Shown in pieces: positions 56,401-64,000 of a stretch of DNA of 64,000 nt. The notes beneath the pieces were generated by a model. That model saw nothing but the letters and a program-made list of their open reading frames with translations, made no database searches and was not told the origin of the DNA. A program made the position numbers and the translations under genes. This DNA comes from Cyrtodaria siliqua (taxonomy: Eukaryota; Mollusca; Bivalvia; Adapedonta; Hiatellidae): contig JAWPHD010005095.1 in the NCBI GenBank assembly GCA_037043455.1, positions 62,001-126,000 of the forward strand. The letters run 5' to 3'. Positions within the stretch are counted from its first letter, which is position 1, and each line of letters opens with the position of its first letter.

Positions 56401-57249
56401 TTAAAATCAGAAAGTAGAATACCGTTTAAGCCGATGCTAGGGGACGTGCTAGGGGACATGAAATGTGTTGCTTCCTACATTACCTCTCATGAACAGACTC
56501 AAGAAACCCGAATCGGCTACTTTATTTGCCTATTTGTGTTTGTGGATTCCAAAGGATCTCCCTTATCAGTATTTACTAGATTATAGTATGATACTACTAG
56601 TTGTGTTTTCCGTGGTATGACATGGAATTCGTGAAAATTGTTGTCTAAGAACAATACGGGTTGTTGCCAAGTATTATCATACTGTTTCAGATTCCACTTT
56701 TTAAATTATATTAACAGTTATACAGCAACTGTTTCTTATCTTAACTACGTGGTTTCAATGTGAGAATTAAATGTTAAATCTGTCATTATAAACATTCATT
56801 TTCTGGTTACTAAATATCACACTGTCCGAATTAGGTATTCAATAACAGGTCTTATTTGTTTATATTTATTTCAGAGGTATGTTTCTGTACTACTAGTGCG
56901 TACATGCAGATGACGCAACTATGAGTAAGTCGAGAGCTGAACAAAAAGCTATTGTAATTCACTTTCACATTTTACAGGAGAAGCTTATAGCTTATATTTA
57001 TCACTTTATTCTTTAGCATGAATTAAAGAAATGTTGTTCATTTATGTTTAGAAAAGAAAAGAACAAATGCATACGTGTGTGCATGAGATATGTAAGAAAT
57101 ATTGCTAGACATTACAATTTGCGTCTACAATTTGAAAATTTAGTTAAAACTGTTTTCAAGTCAAAACTTTTGTAACAACGTTTGTATTAAGGCGCGTTTC
57201 AGCCATACGTAAACATGAAGTTTTTTTTATATTTATATTAAATATAGAT

Positions 57250-57620
57250 ATAAAAATCGAACAGGAAAAGTAGAATTCAAGGAAGACAATCAACCACAAA
57301 CACACACATAAAAAACACAATTAAAGATGAATAAAAGACCAAATAAGACATCACAAACACAAGGTAACCGCCTTGGTACAGTCGGTGTCAAAAAAGGCCG
57401 CTGATGGTTTAAACCTGCTTCTAGGGTGCACCAAACCTCATACTTGCCCTACTGTCATCCCAATAAAATGGGGCATTGTAAATAAATAAATCCCCGCCAT
57501 AAACTATTCTCTAACCAACAACGCAGCATTATTAGGCAATATAAGTAAACCACAAAGATGTTCGTGTAAATATAAATACAACAAAAAACAATAGCCTAAA
57601 AAGCCTCAAAGAAGGCACTC
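57250..57620 (-). mobile_element. Penelope-like element tail, right-arm copy
   Basis: Counterpart of 19640-20020. It retains a short CTTCTAGGGTGCACC piece that is missing on the left. Confidence 0.6.
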
Positions 57621-57923
57621 AATTGTCACAAACACAAAACAATAGAGAAAAGTAGCAGACTCCGTTTTGTTGAGTTTGTTCATGAGAGGTAATATAATGT
57701 GCAACACCGATAACGCACCCTAGCACCGGCTTAAGCGGTATTCTACTTAAAAGCACCAAAGAGTATACTTGATGATCCGATCAGTAAATAAATATCACAT
57801 TCATTCAAACGGATGAAGGCTAGTAAGTTATTAAAACTAATGTAAAAATATATTGGTAAAACTATTTACATATAAGAGATGATATGGTGAAATTAGTAAC
57901 TATCTATATGTAGGGCAACATTC

Positions 57924-58356
57924 ATGAGAGAGTGATAGTAAGAATGTTCACCCTGAGGATATGATTATCGTCCAAAGCATGGATGTGATATTTATTTTAT
58001 TATACTGAAATCCCCTCGGGCAAAAATAAGATTCATTTTCAGTACAGATTTCCCTTTGCTCCACTGCTTGTTTGACTGAAACCGGACATGCGCAGTGAAG
58101 CAGTCTATTTTCCGTCAAAAAAATGCTATCAACGTTATATCGTTGGATTGGAAATAACGTAACTAAGAAACTGTGTGGAATTTTATTGAAATCGGTCAAG
58201 TACTTTTGATGTTTTCTTGAGTTAAAATATCAATTTTATCATAATTTTATTCCAGCCGATGACGTCACCGAAACTGCGCGCATCAACGCTGCTCTTGTGA
58301 TAATTTTTTTTACTATCACTGCGATTTACTATCACCCTGTACTATCACCCTCGCGT
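57924..58356. mobile_element. MITE-like element, right-arm copy
   Basis: Counterpart of 20319-20761. Its left end has one more mismatch (GAGAGAGTGATAGTA) and its right end is TCGCGT. The CRE palindrome is kept. 58360-60500 is shared sequence with no recognised gene. Confidence 0.55.
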
Positions 58357-60609
58357 GAGATAGTAAGAAATTACACATTGTTTTCTAGGGAGATTTAGCC
58401 TGGGCGTTGTACGTGAGGTATAATTATAATTAATAATACTACTGATTTGTAGATAATAGATAAAAATAGCCAAAACTCAGTACACATATTTTTCAGTGTT
58501 ATTTTTTTCAAAAAAATAAATAGAATAACACGCACAATGTATATCTGAAGTTCAATCCAATCATTGAATTGACCGTGCATTGTGGTTGGTAATGAATGTA
58601 TACACATAAATAAACTTTCAAAACAGTGTACAACTTTAAATCTAAATATCTAAAGTATATGTTGTCCAATTTTGTCCATTTTGTTTAAAATGAATATCTC
58701 CAATTTTAGCGGTTTGCGAAAATATTAGTTCCATTTCTCTACTTATTTGACTATCATTGCATATAATTTAGATTGAATTGCATATGATTATTACTGCATA
58801 TATTTATAACTACACCAAGTAACAGAACTGACGTTTCTAGAAAACAGAATACTACATGAACTTTTTCAGAACGTTTTTGATGTCACAGAAGGAGTGGGAA
58901 ACTAGAAACTAGAAATATAAGGTTCTACTTTTAGAGAAAGATGAAAACTGAAAAAATGGGGGCAATAGGGTAGGACCTCGCGATATAAGTATCCCATTTT
59001 AGAAGATAGAATCCTAAAGAATTATTCTGTTTGGTGGGAGGTAAGGCGAATTGTTATTTCAGAACATATTTGTGTGCAAAGAATGTTGGGAGGTTGGTAA
59101 AATTGCAGAACAAACATCAACGGTTTATCGGGTATTTTATTTGTCTAGACACGGCATCTGGGCTATTTTGGGTCGTAAGGTTAAGCCATTAAATCTGATA
59201 TATACCACTATTAATTTACGTATAATCTGTTGATTCCAACCAATCACGTTGGTCTAGAGGGGGATTTGGGGATTAGGTGTGCATCACGATATGGTTTCGG
59301 AGCTCAAATTAGTATGCTCCTAATCTGGATAGCCCTTAGCACCAAAAGTTGGTCCGTCCGTCACGTCCCGTCAACCAAACTTAGTGTAAACACCTTCCCA
59401 CATGCTAACGGCGAGCAAGAGCAACACTATTTGAGTAGCCACACCTAGGGAACCTCAAAGGGGAGGAGGGGCTGCAAATGGCCAAATACACTAATAAATC
59501 AATTACTCCGACATTTTTCCATATGTTGCACAAAGCTTGGTCTATATATACTGCTTATGAAAGATAAACAACATATCAATCGATTTGATTATTTCAAACT
59601 CGGACGTCTGCCCAGGGATTTTTCTTAGGTGACGGTAATTTTACCATTATTTAATTAGATGAAACCTAACACTTCACTTCGTTTTCATGTACCACACTGG
59701 ATACCCTCCTGAATATGCATACAGTCGATACTTTTTAAAAGGATACAGGACAATTTTGAAGTATACTATAATCATTGTTCACGATGTCTTTATACTTGTC
59801 CTGCCCCTCTCAATGCAGCGGTTCCCCGCACTTAGATATATAGAATATTATAAACGTATAGAGCAATAAATTGTGTTTACTTACCCACTTTCGCGATTGA
59901 CAGGCAGGAAAGTAACATTACAAAAACATGTAACATTTTTATATCCTCGCGTTTACGAACGAAACAAGAAACAGGTCACAAACTATATAGTCAAAATATA
60001 ATTATAATGCTTACTGTGTTACAAGTACAATACTTCAACGCGCCAAGTTTATACCGTTTTGTCTTCAATATTAATTAATCGGTGATTGGTTCACAATAAA
60101 ACCAAATCAGGAAGTCAATACACAGTTTTAAGGACGGGAATTTCCTTATTAATCTCAGAAAAAAACTCGACAATCTTATCTACAGCTACGCTACCTCATA
60201 ATAGACAGAACGATACACGTAGGTCAGCAAATCGTTTATGAGGAAGATATAGATCGTATTTTATCTTGATCATATTTACAAAGATAATTTTTTTTTTTAA
60301 AGTTACACACGATCAAGTATATATAAACACAACTGAGTAACTCATAAAAAAGTTAAATATCATAAAGATAATCTTAAAAATTCTGCTGGCAAACACGAAT
60401 TGTTTTTGATTTAATTTCTCATCTTATAATGTAAACAGCTAATAATTAAAACAACTTTATGGAATCAAATTACAAATATAAGCCTTTTACGATCCTGGCA
60501 CGGTGGGAAATGACAGACGAATTTAGAACGAACTAGAACAAACTCGATTGGTTTGGGGGATGGATAGGGGTGCGGGGTGGGCTTTGCAAATTTATTGAAC
60601 AACAATAGG

Positions 60610-61640
60610 TGTATCATTGTAGCCTCTCATCAACATTTGGATGTTTATTTCTGCACATTTACATTTTTTGATAAATGTTAATATACTTTTGACATATGCA
60701 ATTAAGTTTATAATTCATATTCGTTTAATACAGAACGAATAAGCTTTGTCAGCTTGTATTTTGCTTTAAATCACTATTGTGCTTAAAATTGGAAGTCAAA
60801 ATACCCCACCCACTATTGGCACATTTTTATGTATTAAGATTAATAGATATTTATATGTATACAATTGCAATAATCACTAATTCACAACTTTTCTACGATG
60901 ATATAATTATTATATTATGAATTAGGAATTGTTTTGATAGATTATTAATGAAAGTGTGTACTATGCAACGTTCATGCCTTTGCTTGCATATATAAGTTCA
61001 GCAAGCCTGAAAAGAGGATACACGCATCGAACAGAAATGCAAGTCTTCCTTAGAAAAAGTGCAACATCCCTATTATTTAATTTTCTGATATATATATTGC
61101 ACAAAAGACAGAAGCAGTCCAATGGATCTAGATAAGAGAAATGTGAGGGTGTTCGCTTCTTATAAGTCCATTTTAGGTGTATGCTTTATTCAATACATAT
61201 TATGATTAAGACGTGTTGAATATGTATTACACATATAATAAAGACACGAAGCAATTGTTAACACAAAATCCAATGAGATGTCTATTGTAATGCTTTTTAA
61301 TTGCAAGTTATATCTATTTTAACGATGGTTAACACAATAAAGAAGTATGCATATGAAATTGAAAACTATTATATGCATTTGCACGAAAACATCGAAAAAG
61401 AAGGGTAATACATAAACTACTGTACTAACTACTAACCATGGCAAGCAGCTATTGGTTAGAAGTGGTAAAGTTGTTACAATAGTACTTTCGTAACATATTC
61501 TTTGCATTTTATTATAGTCGTTACCTATTTGTGTGCATGCAGAAATAGTATAAACTGAATGAGTTAAATAAAAAAGATCGCGTATTGCCAATGACAGGGG
61601 TTGTTGCGACAATGACAAAGACTATAATACAGGGGTCTAC
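60610..61640. other. Unassigned single-copy-looking sequence
   Basis: AT-rich with no recognised exon or repeat family. The minus-strand open frame at 61319-61618 has a hydrophobic stretch but no start context or domain and is not called. Confidence 0.4.
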
Positions 61641-61654
61641 GTCCTGCCTAAGCG

Positions 61655-61885
61655 TCTCTTTGGCCGAAATGTTAACGCCGTTGCGTTGTAAACCTTCGCC
61701 TCTCACCGCTGCGGGTTCAAATCCCACTGGGAGCTCGACTTGTGAGGAAGTGTCGATTCTTACGGATGACGGGAGGTGTACAGTACTGGTTATACACAAG
61801 AAAAGTTTGTGGTCTGCCTCCACCACAAAAAAATCGACCGTAATATATAACCGTACATGTGTTGAAAATGACGAAACTCAGTGAC
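61655..61885 (+). mobile_element. tRNA-derived SINE (Ser/Leu-like head)
   Basis: Head TTGGCCGAAATGTTAACG, B box GGGTTCAAATCCC, body GTGTCGATTCTTACGGATGA, GGTGTACAGTACTGG and CTGCCTCCACCAC, tail GTTGAAAATGACG. It lies outside the segmental duplication. Both overlapping open frames are SINE shadows. 61885-62600 is unassigned. Confidence 0.8.
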
Positions 61886-62599
61886 GCCGTCGGGGTTCTC
61901 CTGATGTCAAGCTCACCATACTATCCACTGGCCCACAGGTTGTATGCGCTCAAGGAGGCTGACTGCGATGAAATAATACATCTAAAATGCTAAAACTTGA
62001 TGATATCAATGATACGGTTATATCCAAAAAGCTGGGGTTCACAATAGTCATTCTTTTCTAGCAAATGTGTGTATGTATGTGTTGTTCAAAGGAATATACT
62101 CCCTCCGCCAGTGTACCAAAAGAAGAATCTCTCAATTGCTCGGTATTCTGTATGAACTGTCACGAGTTGCAACATGTCTATAAGCCTTATATATGCCCAT
62201 CTTATTGCTACGTTTTAATTGGTAATATCAATTTATGGCAATGTCTTTGGGATAATAAAAGACAATTAATAATACTCATATCACGTTTAAATAATTGTAT
62301 TAGCTAACATTACATAATATGATAAGAAAAAATATAACATTGACATTTTTTAAAACAACAACAACAAAAAACACGCTTACACATAAGGATCGGTACAAAA
62401 AAGGCTTACTATTAAGGATTGGTACCCAGCATATCGCGATAGTATAAAGTTGAATATTTGAATACTCAGACAACTATGTCTGACATACCGGTATTACTAC
62501 AATAATATGGCTTTCTTGGTAGTACTTTGTGCGAATTAAGGGTGTACATTTGTAAAACAAACAACTCAAAATGTTCTTAGGTTTTTTGATCATATCTTA

Positions 62600-63010
62600 T
62601 AGATTTGTTTACTCTTTGGCTGCAACTGCTTTGGCTATTCAGTAAACTTATGGATATATTCCGAGATGTTTCTAATTAAGTATATTATATATATATATTT
62701 ACGTGTATCGTTTATTATTTGGGTGTTGACTTTATTGTTAAAGATTTCCTTTTTGATGGGATATAATTGTGTTTACACTGTCTTGTCAAGAAGGGTTAAT
62801 AGCGAGGTTGTGTACACATAACATCAATTTAAGTTAACCAATAGGCCGTATTGCCTAATGACCGTTCCATGTCGCTTATCCTGTATTCACCACTCCTTAT
62901 GTTTGTATATTGTCCCCTCCATTGGCTATTTATTTTGGGTTTTTTGTTTTAGTTTGTTGTACAGTGTTAACCTACGGTACAATTGCGTATGAGTACTGTG
63001 GTTTATATAG
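62600..63010. repeat. Dispersed repeat family E, third copy
   Basis: CTCTTTGGCTGCAACTGCT, TTTCTAATTAAGTATATTA, AATAGCGAGGTTGTGTACAC and AATAGGCCGTATTGCCTAAT match family E, more diverged than the two duplication copies. 63010-63270 is unassigned. Confidence 0.6.
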
Positions 63011-63277
63011 GATTATTTTTCTCATTTTAAGTATATGTAGGTGCTGACAATGCTGCTGACAAACCTACAGTAGTCAACTTATCTTATCCAACGCTTCATG
63101 TGAATACCCAATAGGTTCATACATTGTTTTACCATGACAATGCAGCAGTCTCCTTTGTGGTTTTCTTGGAAGGATTCATAAAACATGCGACTTGTAAATA
63201 TCGTTAAACTGGACACTTAGTTAATTTAGGTCTGTATAATGTAACACCTCATCAAAAGTCCCATTCTTGATACATAT

Positions 63278-63619
63278 CTAAGACCTAGCAAGAAGTTGTT
63301 GGAAGTTTTTGTTACAGAAGATTCGAGAATAAATGTTGATACAGGTCATAACATGTGATTGCAAAAACAAGCGATAAGAAGATTGTCCATTTCTATATGG
63401 ATTTCTATAAAGATCAATATCATTTTCGAGAAAATTTGACGTATCAGTATCTAGGGCGAATACCATGAACATCGGCCTAGTAATTTTAAATTTTGGGGCA
63501 AAAACCTCTGAAAGTGGTTTCGTGCCATGATGTGCCACGATATGCGACGATGTGCCACGACAAAAACATGTCTGATTGTTTTTAAGCAAAAGCTGAATGA
63601 AAAAAAAAATGACTTCCAA
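63278..63619 (-). other. 113-codon open frame of unknown nature
   Basis: The segment VFALDTDTSNFLENDIDLYR looks protein-like rather than low-complexity, and the frame lies just 3' of the truncated VWA gene end on the same strand. I recognise no family. It has no splice sites I can defend and no second copy in the window, so it may be exon, transposon remnant or chance. A short GATGTGCCACGA repeat occurs at 63530-63560. Confidence 0.25.
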
Positions 63620-63752
63620 CGTGTCATTTTATATTTACATATGCAATCCATGTATATTTGCAGCTGTAAACTAAAGCAAGCCATAACTATTAATGTCATA
63701 AAATAAAAACGAGTTCCTCGAAGGCGGCACGAGACGCTCTACCTCATTTGTT

Positions 63753-64000
63753 TTAATCAAACTCACAAACATCATATTCCAGTGCGCCTACCAAAGAATA
63801 CAAAACCGTAAGGTCTGTATACATATCCTCGCCAACTATATACACAAATGCTGGATCTGACGCTATCTCTAATAAGGATGTTATATTTGCGTCTCTACCG
63901 GTACCAACAGTTACCATGGTGACTCCGCTCTTTTTAAGTTGTTTTACTTCTTCTTTGACTGCATCTGTGTCATCGAATTTTCCGTTGGTAAAAATAATTG
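63753..64000 (-). CDS. VWA domain, terminal exon (paralogue, cut by window edge)
   Basis: Covers the last ~82 codons of a VWA domain: IFTNGKFDD, then VTMVTVGTGRDANI, FVYIVGEDM, CEFD and a TAA stop at 63753-63755. It matches the end of 31491-32089 at about 94% by eye, and homology continues past the stop for about 70 bp (GAGACGCTCTACCTCATTTG). The remainder of the exon lies beyond 64000. It shows that the VWA gene end belongs to the duplicated locus. Confidence 0.85.
   Translation of the reverse strand, partial: IIFTNGKFDDTDAVKEEVKQLKKSGVTMVTVGTGRDANITSLLEIASDPAFVYIVGEDMYTDLTVLYSLVGALEYDVCEFD

Larger units (their letters stand above)
46880..60607 (+). repeat. Right arm of the large direct segmental duplication
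   Basis: Partner of 3258-23150, shorter by about 6 kb. Differences include one 2205-type unit instead of three, absence of two Penelope-like tail insertions, a block F insertion at 53650-54130, deletion of the middle of the non-LTR element, and loss of about 490 bp after 53385. The order of all other landmarks is preserved. Confidence 0.9.

Noticed and set aside
61521..61884. Overlapping ~100-codon frames on both strands
   Set aside because: They are made of the tRNA-derived SINE.

Overview
The window is animal nuclear DNA, most likely from a bivalve mollusc. The host is inferred, not shown. The reasons are AT-rich sequence, short exons bounded by GT/AG introns, metazoan secreted-protein modules (calcium-binding EGF, von Willebrand factor A, C-type lectin), and a dense crop of non-LTR, Penelope-like, SINE and MITE debris of the kind abundant in bivalve genomes. 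Nothing looks bacterial or viral: there are no operons, no ribosome binding sites and no CRISPR array. Almost every convincing exon lies on the minus strand.

Layout. 1-3.25 kb: repeat blocks carrying one 114-bp EGF exon (990-1103). 3.26-23.15 kb: left arm of a large direct segmental duplication. It holds a C-type lectin terminal exon (4620-4855), a small TATA-driven secreted-peptide candidate (5986-6177), three near-identical 2205-bp tandem units (7847-14461), a decayed non-LTR element (about 15.9-17.64 kb), Penelope-like fragments and a MITE. 23.4-30.8 kb: Penelope-like reverse transcriptase, minisatellites, and a 5'-truncated non-LTR element split by a short insertion with a 12-bp target duplication. 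31.5-32.9 kb: two consecutive VWA exons, the first listed carrying the stop codon. 33.0-34.5 kb: another Penelope-like copy. 34.9-45.2 kb: a run of EGF exons including a 1710-bp exon of exactly fifteen 114-bp repeats, one exon inverted onto the plus strand, one frameshifted and one degenerate, with SINEs and MITEs between. 46.88-60.6 kb: right arm of the duplication, with its own lectin exon (48201-48430) and peptide copy, but only one 2205-bp-type unit. 60.6-63.7 kb: mostly unassigned. 63753-64000: end of a second VWA gene, cut by the window edge.

How it fits together. Read on the minus strand, the order is VWA(stop), spacer, lectin(stop), EGF exons, VWA(stop), spacer, lectin(stop), EGF. This looks like a tandemly duplicated locus for modular secreted or cell-surface proteins. 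Every exon junction I could place is phase 1, the class that allows exon shuffling, and the EGF, VWA and lectin modules show array expansion, inversion, frameshift and local hyper-divergence. I infer a fast-evolving adhesion, matrix or recognition gene cluster. The sequence does not say which, and no transcript evidence is available here.
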